Shown: positions 48,197 through 57,028 of the stretch, piece by piece
Position numbering within the stretch: position 1 is the stretch's first letter
How the letters are laid out: each line of letters begins with the position of its first letter
Source of the DNA: an uncultured Vampirovibrio sp.
Lineage (GTDB): Bacteria; Cyanobacteriota; Vampirovibrionia; Gastranaerophilales; Gastranaerophilaceae
Reading direction: 5' to 3'
Assembly (NCBI GenBank): GCA_910577395.1
Contig: CAJTLG010000007.1
Span: forward strand, 60,558 to 124,557
DNA length: 64,000 nucleotides
Made by a program: the position numbers and the translations under genes
The notes under the pieces: model-generated
Told to the model about the DNA's origin: nothing
Database searches by the model: none
What the model saw: the letters and a program-made list of their open reading frames with translations, nothing else

Positions 48197-50170
48197 ATGA
48201 CTATTAAAAAATTCGTATTAACTGCAACAGCTGTAGCTACAGTTTTTGCATTCACAGTGCCGGTTAGCTTTGCGGCATGTTCTACAGGTGCTGCTTGCCC
48301 TATAGAACAGGTAAAAGTAACTCCGGACACTGCAACCTGCACAAAATGCAAATCTGCAATGGATGCTTGCAAATGTAAAAAAAAGAGTTTTTTCAAATTT
48401 TTCAAAAAAAACAAATGCAACCCATGCGAAACGGGAGCAGCAGCACCATGCGACCCTTGCAAAGTGAAAAAAAATGATTGTGACCCTTGCAAAAAAGCAA
48501 AACCTACCTGCGATAAATGCTCTACAGGCGTTGGCTCTAATTGCTTAAACCAGAGAACTCATTCTAACGCACAGGTTTACGCTTATCCGGGTGCTATCTA
48601 TTCACCTGCAAACGTAGCTGTAACCGGTGAAGCAACCAACAATTCCGTAATTTCAGACCAAACAATTGCAGGGCTTCCTGTAGTACCTGGTGTTCGTCTT
48701 TCAGATGAATGCATCACAGGTGCAGCAGCACCAATTATCGACCAGGCTTTACTTCCGCCTAAGGAAGATTGCTGCCCGGGCGCTAATGTTCAATCACCAA
48801 ACTCTATGCAGGCAATCTACAAAGAAATGGAACCTTTATGCAACAGCGGTTGCACAACAGGTGCAGCAAGCCATGTAGGCGGCCAAAACTATCCTGACGT
48901 TCCTGAAAGATACTGGGCTTCAGGCGATATTAACCGTTTAACAGACCAATGTGTTGTTGTAGGGTATCCTGATGATTTCTTTAAACCAAACAAAAATATA
49001 TCAAGAGCAGAAATGGCCTCTATGGTAGTAAAAGGTTTCAACCTTGAATCTACCCCTATGACAGAAGCAGGCAACTTTGCTGATGTACCTTACAGCCACT
49101 GGGCACATGATTTAATCAACAAAGGTGTAAGCGCTGATATGCTTGCAGGTCATTCATCAGATAAGTATTTCCCTAATAATCACCTTACAAGAGCTGAAGC
49201 TTTAGCTATAATGGCAAAAGGCTTAAAATGCCCTATGGACAGCTGTAAAGCTGAAGAAATCCTCTCTAAATACAGAGACGGAAATCAGGTTCCTGCCTGG
49301 GCAAGAGAATGCGTAGCAAAAGCTATTGACGTTGGTGCCCTAAAAGATTCAAAAACAACTGATTTAATCAGACCGAATGAACAAGCTACAAGAGCTGAAA
49401 TCGCCTCTATGCTTCAAAATACAAGAATTGCAGGCGGTTATGATAAAAATGCACCGGAAATGACTGCAACAGGCCCTGCAAAAACAACTTATGTTGAAAA
49501 AGAAACTCCTGTTTGCATTCCTACCCTTGAATTAACAATGAAAGACCAGGTAAACGCTAAGAATGCCAACGTTGGCGAACAATTCGCAGCTGAAACTACC
49601 CATGAAATCACTGTTAATGGTGTAACATACCCTGCAGGCAGCCGTGTAAACGGTAAAATTACCGAAGTTATAAGACCGTCTAAATGTAACCCGGGCGCTA
49701 TCAAACTTTCATTCACTGAAATTGTTGGCTGCGACGGATGCAAACAAATGCTTCCAAAACAAGTTTTAACTGCTAAAGTTGAAAAATGCAAAGACGTTAA
49801 CCCTGTTGTAAGACTTATCCAAATGCCATTCACATTCGTTGGTTCTACTTTAGGTCTTGCAGGACGTACGGTTGGCGGTGCAGCTATCGGCTTAAGCAAC
49901 GCTGTTGAAGGCTTGTTTGACCAGGTTGGTACAGGTACCGGTGAAATCCTTTCAGGACAATTTAAAGCCGGTGGAAGAAGCTATATTGACGGTATCAAAA
50001 CAACCGTTAAAGCTCCTGTGGATATCGTAAGAACTGCTGCTGTCGGTACTGCCGGTTTATTCAATAACACTGTTGACGAAATCGCCTACGTTGTAGACGG
50101 TGCCGGAAACAAAATCACAAGAGTAAACCCGAAAGACAAAATGACTATTGCTTTTGGTAACGACAGATAA
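48197..50170 (+). CDS. Cysteine-rich exported SLH-domain surface protein
   Basis: 657 aa. Signal peptide ~1-26 (VPVSFA|ACSTG). Residues 27-230 are cysteine-rich and carry a recurring C-x-TGAA-type motif (CSTGAAC, CETGAAAPC, CSTGVGSNC, CITGAAAP, CTTGAAS). Three SLH-like repeats follow (~235-430; e.g. FADVPYSHWAHDLINKGVSA with LTRAEALAIMAKGL), which anchor proteins to cell-wall-linked polymer. The last ~200 residues contain a beta-rich domain and GLAGRTVGGAAIGLSNAVEG. A signal, SLH repeats and no clear porin barrel suggest an outer-envelope connector protein, as in cyanobacteria. Strong AAAGGAGG site and flanking terminators suggest high expression. Confidence 0.85.
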   Translation: MTIKKFVLTATAVATVFAFTVPVSFAACSTGAACPIEQVKVTPDTATCTKCKSAMDACKCKKKSFFKFFKKNKCNPCETGAAAPCDPCKVKKNDCDPCKKAKPTCDKCSTGVGSNCLNQRTHSNAQVYAYPGAIYSPANVAVTGEATNNSVISDQTIAGLPVVPGVRLSDECITGAAAPIIDQALLPPKEDCCPGANVQSPNSMQAIYKEMEPLCNSGCTTGAASHVGGQNYPDVPERYWASGDINRLTDQCVVVGYPDDFFKPNKNISRAEMASMVVKGFNLESTPMTEAGNFADVPYSHWAHDLINKGVSADMLAGHSSDKYFPNNHLTRAEALAIMAKGLKCPMDSCKAEEILSKYRDGNQVPAWARECVAKAIDVGALKDSKTTDLIRPNEQATRAEIASMLQNTRIAGGYDKNAPEMTATGPAKTTYVEKETPVCIPTLELTMKDQVNAKNANVGEQFAAETTHEITVNGVTYPAGSRVNGKITEVIRPSKCNPGAIKLSFTEIVGCDGCKQMLPKQVLTAKVEKCKDVNPVVRLIQMPFTFVGSTLGLAGRTVGGAAIGLSNAVEGLFDQVGTGTGEILSGQFKAGGRSYIDGIKTTVKAPVDIVRTAAVGTAGLFNNTVDEIAYVVDGAGNKITRVNPKDKMTIAFGNDR

Positions 50171-50234
50171 GTGACAGAGTGGAAATTCCACAAAACAAAG
50201 CTGATAAAAAGCTAAAACGTGAATAACGATAAAC

Positions 50235-50268
50235 AAAAGACCGGATATATATTATTATCCGGTCTTTT
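50235..50268 (+). terminator. SLH gene terminator
   Basis: AAAAGACCGGATA pairs with TATCCGGTCTTTT around an eight-base loop. Confidence 0.85.
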
Positions 50269-50449
50269 AGTGATAAAATTAATATGAACAATATTTTCAA
50301 AGAGTGCTGAAACTCAAGGGTTTTAGCAGAAGAAAGTTCACATCGTCACAGCATATTATCGCCTAAAATAATAAAATTACACTTCGCCTGTTTCAGGGTA
50401 TAAACTGGCAGGATAAAATCATTGCTGTATTTAATCGACACAGTGCTAC

Positions 50450-50602
50450 GCGCCCGGAAAAGGAGAGGCCGACACCTGCTACCCGTTCGATATATGGTCA
50501 GGTACCGTTAGCAGCGGCAGTTCATATCGCATAGGTCAGCTGAACAATGGCAGATTTGTACTTAACGCGTATCCTGCTACTCTTGCCTTTACGGTGCGCT
50601 GC
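50450..50602 (+). pseudogene. Relic of a prepilin-type IWSGT/VRC domain (cassette 1)
   Basis: In this frame the DNA reads DTCYPFDIWSGTVSSGSSY and ends PATLAFTVRC; the frame has an upstream TAA at 50432 and no start. The same order (CYPxxIWSGT, GSSY, L-x-NG, TLAF-x-VRC) recurs at 60043-60205 and, more distantly, inside the 797-aa prepilin-like protein (NTCFPQNIW ... GVRC). It is a detached C-terminal piece of such a gene. The GC-rich composition differs from the neighbouring genes, suggesting transfer. Confidence 0.55.
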
Positions 50603-50764
50603 TTGCTCCTCGCCCGAGTCATATACCTTGGCAGGCACAGCGGCAGAGCCGCCTTTCGCCCTCAGCTGTTGCGCGCTGTGTCGTGTGGATGTGAGTTTTC
50701 CTGCCCCATTGAAAATTTACAGTATTAATATTATAATAAGTGTTAAATTTACTTTGGAGAAAAA

Positions 50765-52123
50765 ATGGAAATAGACCAGAGTCTGTTATTCAATTTAGCT
50801 TTAATTGTTTTTTTACTGTTTGCAAACGGCTTTTTTGTAGCATCCGAATTTGCACTTGTTTCGGTTAGAAGGACAAGGCTTTCCCAACTTTCAAAAGAAG
50901 GCAATAAAGATGCAGATGTTGCAATTGATTCTGTTGACCATATGGATAGGTCAATAGCTGCAACACAACTGGGTATTACAATTGCAAGTATCGGCCTTGG
51001 TTGGGTGGGAGAGGCAACCCTTGTAAGGCTTATAGAACCTGCTTTTCATTTTCTTCCCGAGACCTATCGCGGCATTGCAACCCATTCTTTGGCAGTATCT
51101 CTGGCTTTTGCGTTGATAACATTAATGCACGTTATAATAGGGGAGCTTATGCCAAAATCAATTGCTCTTCAATATACTGAAAAAACAGCCCTTGTAGTTG
51201 CAAAACCAATGTATATAGCATCTAAAATATTTGCTCCGTTTATTTTTATATTAAACGGCATAGGAAATTTCTTGTTATCATTGCTTAAAATACCCCCCGC
51301 ACATGCCGGCCACCTTGTTCATTCGGTGGAAGAACTGGATATGATAATTAACGAATCCCATAAAGAGGGTGTTTTAAACGATACGGAAAAAAAAATTTTA
51401 ACAAACGTATTTAAATTTTCAGATATTCAATCAAAACAGGTAATGGTGCCCCGGCCGGATATGACCTGTATCCCCATCGATATTGACCCTAACGAATTAA
51501 ATAAAATAATTATTGACACACAATATACAAGATATCCTGTTTATAATGAAGATTTAGACCACATTATAGGTATTCTCCACATTAAAGATATTTTCCCTCT
51601 TATGACATCAGGTGCCGAGATTAAATTATCCGAAATAATAAGAAAACCGATGCTTGTACCCGAAACTATGACTATAGATAATTTAATGCTTGAATTTAAA
51701 AAAAATAAGACCCAAATGGCCTTTGTAATAGATGAATTCGGGTGCGTTTCAGGGCTTGTAACATTAGAAGATATTTTGGAAGAAATATTTGGTGAAGTAC
51801 AGGATGAATTTGACGAAGAAGAGGCCGATATCAGGCAAATTTATGATGATGAATACATTGCAAATGCCATGATGAGAATTGATGAATTCAATGAATACTT
51901 TAACCTTGATGATAAAAATGAAGAGGTTGAAGATGAAGATATTGAAACAATCGGCGGTCTTGTTGTAAAAAATCTTGGCCGTATTGCACAAGAGGGTGAC
52001 TGTGTACAGATTGATAATTTTGAATTCAGGGTTATTGAAGTGGATAATGCAAGAATTGTAAAATTAAAAATCAAAAAGCTTGAAGCCCCTGAAAATGAAG
52101 ATAAATCAGCCCTTGAAAACTAA
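50765..52123 (+). CDS. CNNM/CorC-type membrane protein (DUF21-CBS-CorC_HlyC)
   Basis: 452 aa. N-terminal DUF21 domain with about four membrane segments (FFVASEFALVSVRRTRLSQL, then GWVGEATLVRLIEP); two CBS domains ~215-335 (MVPRPDMTCIPID, TRYPVY, MAFVIDEFGCVSGLVTLEDI); C-terminal CorC_HlyC domain ~350-440 (IETIGGLVV...GRIAQEGDCV). Family members are linked to magnesium/cobalt export or were called hemolysins; cation efflux is the better guess. Overlap-free, nine bases from the next gene. Confidence 0.9.
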   Translation: MEIDQSLLFNLALIVFLLFANGFFVASEFALVSVRRTRLSQLSKEGNKDADVAIDSVDHMDRSIAATQLGITIASIGLGWVGEATLVRLIEPAFHFLPETYRGIATHSLAVSLAFALITLMHVIIGELMPKSIALQYTEKTALVVAKPMYIASKIFAPFIFILNGIGNFLLSLLKIPPAHAGHLVHSVEELDMIINESHKEGVLNDTEKKILTNVFKFSDIQSKQVMVPRPDMTCIPIDIDPNELNKIIIDTQYTRYPVYNEDLDHIIGILHIKDIFPLMTSGAEIKLSEIIRKPMLVPETMTIDNLMLEFKKNKTQMAFVIDEFGCVSGLVTLEDILEEIFGEVQDEFDEEEADIRQIYDDEYIANAMMRIDEFNEYFNLDDKNEEVEDEDIETIGGLVVKNLGRIAQEGDCVQIDNFEFRVIEVDNARIVKLKIKKLEAPENEDKSALEN

Positions 52124-52132
52124 GGAGAAAAA

Positions 52133-52462
52133 ATGGAAGTAATTATAGCGATTTTTGCACTATTATTTTTAGGAATAATCATTGGGCTTTGCCTGAATAT
52201 TTTCTGGCTTGGTTTTGCTGCAGTTTTATATTTTGTACCGACAATCGTTGCAGCCTACAAAAAACACCCGCACACTTTATGGATATTTTTAATTAACCTG
52301 TTTTTTGGCTGGAGTGTTGCAGGGTGGATAATCCCTCTGCTTTGGGCATTTGATTTTGATAAAGTTATAAAGGATTTTATTGAATACCGTAAATCAAAAG
52401 ATGCTAAAGATATTGTTATTGAAGGTGAAAATGTTGAAGAAAATACAGAAAATCAAAACTAA
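52133..52462 (+). CDS. Small membrane protein, Imm_superinfect-like
   Basis: 109 aa with two or three membrane segments. AAVLYFVPTIVAAYKKHPHT followed by INLFFGWSVAGWIIPLLWAF matches the pattern of the superinfection-immunity (T4 Imm-like) family, which is widespread outside phages. The C-terminus is acidic and cytoplasmic. Nothing else phage-like is nearby, so a phage-exclusion role is not supported by context; it may work with the CorC-type protein upstream (AAGGAG site in a nine-base gap). Confidence 0.75.
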   Translation: MEVIIAIFALLFLGIIIGLCLNIFWLGFAAVLYFVPTIVAAYKKHPHTLWIFLINLFFGWSVAGWIIPLLWAFDFDKVIKDFIEYRKSKDAKDIVIEGENVEENTENQN

Positions 52463-53331
52463 CCCATAAAGCAAATTACTCTTTCTATCCCCGCTAAATC
52501 CTTTTTAATAAATTCTAATTTAAACCCGTATTGTTTCGCAATTTCGGCAACAATAGGGGCTTGGGATATACCGTCATTAAACCCGATTTCAAAAAGTACA
52601 CTGCCATTTAGTTTTAAATGCCTTTTAGCACCTGCAAGTATCTTTTTATAAAATTCTACACCGTCTTTATCTTCTGTAAAAAGTGCCAAATCAGGGTCAA
52701 AATTTTTCACTTCATCCTGTAATGTATCTTTCAGGTAAATCGGTATATAGGGCGGGTTTGAAACTATAATATCAAATTTATCAATCTCCCGAAGGCCGGA
52801 ATATATATCAGATTTTCTAAATATTACACGCCTTTGACACCCTAAAATTTCCATATTTTTAATAGCAACCCTTAAAGCATCCGTTGAAATATCCACCCCC
52901 ATAATCTCTAAATCTATATCCTGCAATAGTTTAGATATTTCGCACGCTATACATCCGCTGCCCGTGCCGATATCAAGAATACTAATACCTTTATTTGCTT
53001 GTCCTGCGTATCTTTTACGCACAGCGTCCGCTGCAGCTTTCACTAAAAGCTCTGTTTCAGGCCTTGGAATAAGCACCTTATCATTAACATAAAACCTGTC
53101 CCCCATAAAATATGCAAAACCAAGTATATGCTGAATGGGCGCTCCGGTTTCAACACGTTTTTTTGCCGCAAACCAAATTTTTTCTGCGATATCTTCTGAA
53201 ATTTCCGCCTCTGCAAAGATTTGCTCTAATGTATACCCTGATACTGCACACACAATTAATTCAGCCTCGGCTCTTGCTTCATTTGCCTCAATTCCGTTTT
53301 TAATTAAAAAATTCCGAACCTCTTTAATCAT
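52459..53331 (-). CDS. prmC: Peptide chain release factor N5-glutamine methyltransferase
   Basis: 290 aa from the ATG at 53331, which overlaps the end of the upstream gene (ATGATTAA); a longer TTG reading to 53358 is possible. Methylates the GGQ glutamine of RF1/RF2. The SAM motif is ILDIGTGSGCIACE and the catalytic NPPY lies in IVSNPPYIP. The N-terminal helical RF-binding domain ends with GAPIQHILGFAYFMG. prfA is not adjacent. Its stop overlaps the convergent gene by four bases. Confidence 0.93.
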   Translation of the reverse strand: MIKEVRNFLIKNGIEANEARAEAELIVCAVSGYTLEQIFAEAEISEDIAEKIWFAAKKRVETGAPIQHILGFAYFMGDRFYVNDKVLIPRPETELLVKAAADAVRKRYAGQANKGISILDIGTGSGCIACEISKLLQDIDLEIMGVDISTDALRVAIKNMEILGCQRRVIFRKSDIYSGLREIDKFDIIVSNPPYIPIYLKDTLQDEVKNFDPDLALFTEDKDGVEFYKKILAGAKRHLKLNGSVLFEIGFNDGISQAPIVAEIAKQYGFKLEFIKKDLAGIERVICFMG

Positions 53332-53827
53332 CGGCACTGTCTTCTTCCTTAGGGTCAATAATTTCCATAATCCAATCCCTTAAGTCAAGTCTTGAGGCGT
53401 TTGTAGTATTTTTCATAGGCACCCCATGGGCTTTTGCCACCTTTTCATAATAAAAAAGCTGTTTTTTGGTAGGTTTCATTTTGCTCATTTTATAATCTTG
53501 AGCTTTTTTTCTAAGTTCTTTTTCTTTGGCTTTTTTTGCCTCTATCATTGGCTTTTGAAGCTCTTTATATTTCAATTCTTCAAAAATGGATTTTGCAAAA
53601 AGCTTAAAATCCCTAAAAAAATCTTCATTTTCAAGGTATTCTAATATAAATTCAAAATGCGGATTGTTAATATCCGCATAGTAATTTTCTTCTTCAATAA
53701 ATTTATCCAAAATATCATCTACGCCAAGGTTTGAATGCTTTTTTACAAATGATTTCAAAAAACTCAAAAGCTGTGATTTTTGCCTTGGCGTCAGATATAA
53801 AAATAAATTTTGCTTGATTTGAAACAA
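53324..53827 (-). CDS. Hypothetical 167-aa charged protein
   Basis: No family recognised. A lysine-rich helical centre (EAKKAKEKELRKKAQDYKMS) is followed by KPTKKQLFYYEKVAKAHGVP and DLRDWIMEII, a segment that looks like a small helical binding module. It lies between gltD (three bases before its ATG) and prmC (overlapping), all minus strand, so it is part of that operon. Confidence 0.65.
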   Translation of the reverse strand: MFQIKQNLFLYLTPRQKSQLLSFLKSFVKKHSNLGVDDILDKFIEEENYYADINNPHFEFILEYLENEDFFRDFKLFAKSIFEELKYKELQKPMIEAKKAKEKELRKKAQDYKMSKMKPTKKQLFYYEKVAKAHGVPMKNTTNASRLDLRDWIMEIIDPKEEDSADD

Positions 53828-53830
53828 GGC

Positions 53831-55201
53831 CTACCCAAGTGCCTCAATTATAGCTTTAGCAGCACGCTTACCTGCACCCATAGCGTTAATTGCAGTAGAT
53901 TCGCCAAGAGGCGCCACATCCCCTCCTGCATATACTTTGTTTACAGAGGTTTCACCGTTTTCATTAATTATAATATAGCCTTTTTTATCACAATTAATAT
54001 CAATATTATCAGCAGCGCATGATTTTTGAATAATCGGATTAGGCCCGGTACCTAGTGCCACAATTACTGTATCCACATCCATTGTTTCATAGGTTCCCGT
54101 TCCTACTGGGCGCCTGCGGCCGCTTTCATCAGGCTCGCCAAGTTCCATAATTTCAAATTTCATCCCATCCACATATCCGTCTTTTTCTATAATTTCAGAA
54201 GGCGCCCTTAAGAGTTTAAATATAACCCCTTCTTCCTTAGCGTGACGGATTTCTTCTTTCCTTGCAGGAAGTTCTTCTTCCGTTCTTCTGTATACGATAT
54301 AAACTTCTTTATACCCTACCCTTACGGCAGTCCTTGCAGCGTCCATTGCAACGTTACCGCCGCCTATTATTGCAGCCTTTGTGCCAACTCTTAAAGGTGT
54401 GGGTGTCATATCTGAATTTGCCTGCATAAGGTTTACACGGGTTAAAAATTCATTTGCACTGTATACACTGTTCAGGTTTTCGCCTTTTATTCCCATCATC
54501 TTTGGAAGGCCTGCACCGGAGCATATAAATATTGCATCAAATCCTTCTTCTTCAAGTTGTTTTAGGGTTATGGATTTACCAACAACAACATTTTTTTCAA
54601 ACTTTACACCTATTTCCTTTAATGTATCAATTTCCCTATCTAGCACGGTTCTTGGTAATCTGAAGGGCGGAATACCATATCTTAATACACCGCCAAGCTT
54701 ATGAAGCGCTTCAAACACAGTTACATCAAAGCCTGCATTTCTAAGGTCGGCTGCCGCACTCATCCCTGCGCACCCGGAACCCACTATTGCAACCTTTTTA
54801 CCGTTAGGCTTGATTTCACATTTTAAAGGTGCGGAATTATCCCCGACAAATCTTTCAAGAGAACCTATTGCAACTGATTTTCCTTTAATGCCAAGCACGC
54901 ACTTGCCTTCACATTGCCTTTCCTGCGGGCAAATTCTTCCGCAAACTGATGGCAGCATATTGCTTTGCCTTATGATTTCACCTGCTTTTTGGAAATTTTC
55001 GTTTTTAATTTCTTGTATAAAATCAGGGATATTAACATTAACCGGGCACCCTTTTTTGCACATTGGATTTTTACAATTTAAACAGCGGCTAGCCTCTGCT
55101 AATGCTTGTTCCTTTGTAAAGTTTTCTTCAACCGCATCAAAATTATTCCTTCTAAGGTTTGCATCCTGTTCAACAGGTCTTTGACGTTCTATCGGTGCCA
55201 T
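53831..55201 (-). CDS. gltD: NADPH glutamate synthase small-subunit type oxidoreductase
   Basis: 456 aa. Cysteine-rich N-terminus with CLNCKNPMCKKGCPV and CGRICPQERQCEGKC (two 4Fe-4S), FAD site AIVGSGCAGMSAAADL and NADPH site AIIGGGNVAMDAARTA; a third motif GGDVAPLGESTAINAMGAGK closes the fold. Full-length GltD. It is 12 kb away from the three-subunit glutamate synthase operon, which carries its own GltD-like module, so this copy may instead serve as an NADPH:ferredoxin-type (NfnB-like) oxidoreductase. GAGGGAG before the ATG. Confidence 0.92.
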   Translation of the reverse strand: MAPIERQRPVEQDANLRRNNFDAVEENFTKEQALAEASRCLNCKNPMCKKGCPVNVNIPDFIQEIKNENFQKAGEIIRQSNMLPSVCGRICPQERQCEGKCVLGIKGKSVAIGSLERFVGDNSAPLKCEIKPNGKKVAIVGSGCAGMSAAADLRNAGFDVTVFEALHKLGGVLRYGIPPFRLPRTVLDREIDTLKEIGVKFEKNVVVGKSITLKQLEEEGFDAIFICSGAGLPKMMGIKGENLNSVYSANEFLTRVNLMQANSDMTPTPLRVGTKAAIIGGGNVAMDAARTAVRVGYKEVYIVYRRTEEELPARKEEIRHAKEEGVIFKLLRAPSEIIEKDGYVDGMKFEIMELGEPDESGRRRPVGTGTYETMDVDTVIVALGTGPNPIIQKSCAADNIDINCDKKGYIIINENGETSVNKVYAGGDVAPLGESTAINAMGAGKRAAKAIIEALG

Positions 55202-55260
55202 ATCTCTAACTCCCTCAATTCAAATTTATCATATATAACAATATATAGTATAATAAAAAC

Positions 55261-56064
55261 ATGCATAAAATAAAACTTATAGTTTCAGATATAGACGGCA
55301 CAATTTTAAATGAAAAATGCGAATGTTCAAAAAAACTACGCAAAACTTTTGAAAAAGTGCAAGAAAACGGTATAAAAATTGTACTTGCAACAGGCAGAAT
55401 GTTCGCAGGTGCAGACCCTGTAAGAAAAGATTTAGGTTTTGATACGCCGGTAATATGTTATCAAGGCGCTATGGTACGACAAGGAGATAAAATTCTTTAC
55501 CAAAATGCAGTTAAAAATGAACTTGCACGTGAAATTATTGAAATATCACGCACGCGCGGTTTTCACTTAAACCTCTACAACGATGATAAACTGATTGTTG
55601 AAGATGATAATAAACAATACATGAAAGACTATACCAGCGGCCGTTTTGCAACATATGAAGTTACAAAAAGCTTTGATGATATTGAGCTGCACAACGTTTC
55701 AAAACTTTTATGCATAACCTATAATGAAGATGAAATTATACATCTGCAAAACATTTTGCAAGAACAATTTAAAGGAAAACTTACAGTAGTAAGAAGTCAT
55801 AAATACTATCTGGAATTTACAGATGTTAACGCCACAAAAGGAAATGCAATGAATTTCCTTAAAGATATGTGGAATATAAAAACAGAAGAAATCTTCGCTT
55901 CAGGCGATCAGGATAATGATTATGAAATGCTGAAAAATGCAGGTATTAAAATCGCAATGGGAAATGCCAGCGAAAAACTAAAGTCAATTGCAGATTACAT
56001 CTGCCCCACAGTGAGTGAAGACGGCCTTGTTGATGCTATAGAAAGATACATATTATGCGCATAG
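55261..56064 (+). CDS. Cof-type HAD hydrolase
   Basis: 267 aa HAD phosphatase. Motif I is VSDIDGTIL (nucleophile D, second D general acid) near residue 10; motif II is VLATGRMF; motif III/IV is the K in ATKGNAMNFL and ASGDQDNDYEML. The large C2 cap marks the Cof subfamily, which hydrolyses sugar phosphates, flavin or PLP phosphates; substrate unknown. TATAAT (55249-55254) is six bases before the ATG, no Shine-Dalgarno. It overlaps ispF by ten bases. Confidence 0.88.
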   Translation: MHKIKLIVSDIDGTILNEKCECSKKLRKTFEKVQENGIKIVLATGRMFAGADPVRKDLGFDTPVICYQGAMVRQGDKILYQNAVKNELAREIIEISRTRGFHLNLYNDDKLIVEDDNKQYMKDYTSGRFATYEVTKSFDDIELHNVSKLLCITYNEDEIIHLQNILQEQFKGKLTVVRSHKYYLEFTDVNATKGNAMNFLKDMWNIKTEEIFASGDQDNDYEMLKNAGIKIAMGNASEKLKSIADYICPTVSEDGLVDAIERYILCA

Positions 56065-56531
56065 GACAAGGATACGATTTACACAAACTTGTACCGGATA
56101 GGGATTTAATCCTTGGCGGTGTAAAAATACTGCACGAAACCGGACTTTTAGGGCATTCTGATGCCGATGTACTGGTGCATGCTATAATTGACGCGCTTTT
56201 TGGAGCAATAGCAGAAGGCGATATCGGGCAGCATTTCCCCGATTCTGACCCTCAATATAAAAATGCTAACAGCCTTAAACTGCTTGCTGAAACAGGCAGT
56301 ATCCTTAAAAATAAAGGTTATAAAATTTTAAATATTGATACAACAGTTGTACTTCAAAAACCAAAATTAGCGCCACACATTAATAATATGAAAAAAAATA
56401 TAGCTAATACGTTAAACATGCCTGTAACTGATATTTCAATAAAAGCAAAAACTAATGAAGGGATGGATGCAGTTGGCAGGTGTGAAGCAATAGAAGCATT
56501 TGCAGTGGTAATTGTGGATTATTTTTTATAA
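56055..56531 (+). CDS. ispF: 2-C-methyl-D-erythritol 2,4-cyclodiphosphate synthase
   Basis: Fifth step of the MEP isoprenoid pathway. 158 aa, standard trimeric enzyme. RIGQGYDLHKL and GLLGHSDADVLVHAIIDAL hold the zinc ligands (D8, H10, H42); DIGQHFPDSDPQYK and AKTNEGMDAVGR are the substrate loops. The start lies ten bases inside the HAD gene, so they are coupled. Its 3' end overlaps a convergent XRE gene by 13 bases. Confidence 0.96.
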   Translation: MRIGQGYDLHKLVPDRDLILGGVKILHETGLLGHSDADVLVHAIIDALFGAIAEGDIGQHFPDSDPQYKNANSLKLLAETGSILKNKGYKILNIDTTVVLQKPKLAPHINNMKKNIANTLNMPVTDISIKAKTNEGMDAVGRCEAIEAFAVVIVDYFL

Positions 56532-56854
56532 TATAACATTGTTTTAATTGCATTACATATAACATTTAAATCTCTGTCATTTAAATAGTTGATATTATAG
56601 TGAATATAATTAAGTGCAGTTTCTTTAGTTAATTCATCTTGCTCTTCAGAGTTAAAAAAATCTAAAACTTTTACGTTTAATGTTTTTGCTATTAATTCTA
56701 AATTCTCCTCTTTTGGAAAGTTTATGCCCGTTTCTATACGCGCAATACTTACAGGCTCAATTCCAACTCTTTCGGCAAGTTCTGCCTGTGTCCATTTTCT
56801 TGACTTTCTTATTTTTTTTATATTTTCACCAACAATTTTTCTTAAACAAGCCAT
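56519..56854 (-). CDS. XRE-family HTH regulator facing a prepilin-like gene
   Basis: 111 aa. HTH at residues 7-60: VGENIKKIRKSRKWTQAELA, then EPVSIARIETGINFPKEENL; the C-terminal ~45 residues are helical and may serve dimerisation. Unlike other XRE genes here it has a good ribosome site (GGAAGGA). Divergent from the 797-aa prepilin-like gene, 174 bases apart. Confidence 0.88.
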   Translation of the reverse strand: MACLRKIVGENIKKIRKSRKWTQAELAERVGIEPVSIARIETGINFPKEENLELIAKTLNVKVLDFFNSEEQDELTKETALNYIHYNINYLNDRDLNVICNAIKTMLYYKK

Positions 56855-57028
56855 ATTTATCCTTCCGTTATTATTAAGAATAAAGTTTAATTAGACTTAA
56901 ATAAATTACCTAAACAGATAATATATGTTGCAAATTTACAAAAAATGTGTAAAAATATAATCATTATTAACATTTTATGTTATAAAATTATAAATACTTT
57001 AACAAATTGTTCATCTGAAAGGAAAGAA

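Larger units (their letters stand above)
50171..50764. other. Intergenic region holding a GC-rich gene relic
   Basis: 594 bases. After a terminator (50235-50268), the segment AAGAGTGCTGAAACTCAAGG (50300-50319) resembles 59792-59811 before a second relic. Bases 50450-50700 are clearly more GC-rich than the flanks and encode the relic below. TATTATAAT near 50730 is a probable -10 for the next gene. Confidence 0.6.

Noticed and set aside
52133..52462. Phage defence island around the Imm_superinfect-like protein
   Set aside because: Neighbours are a cation-transport protein and prmC; no phage or defence genes are near.
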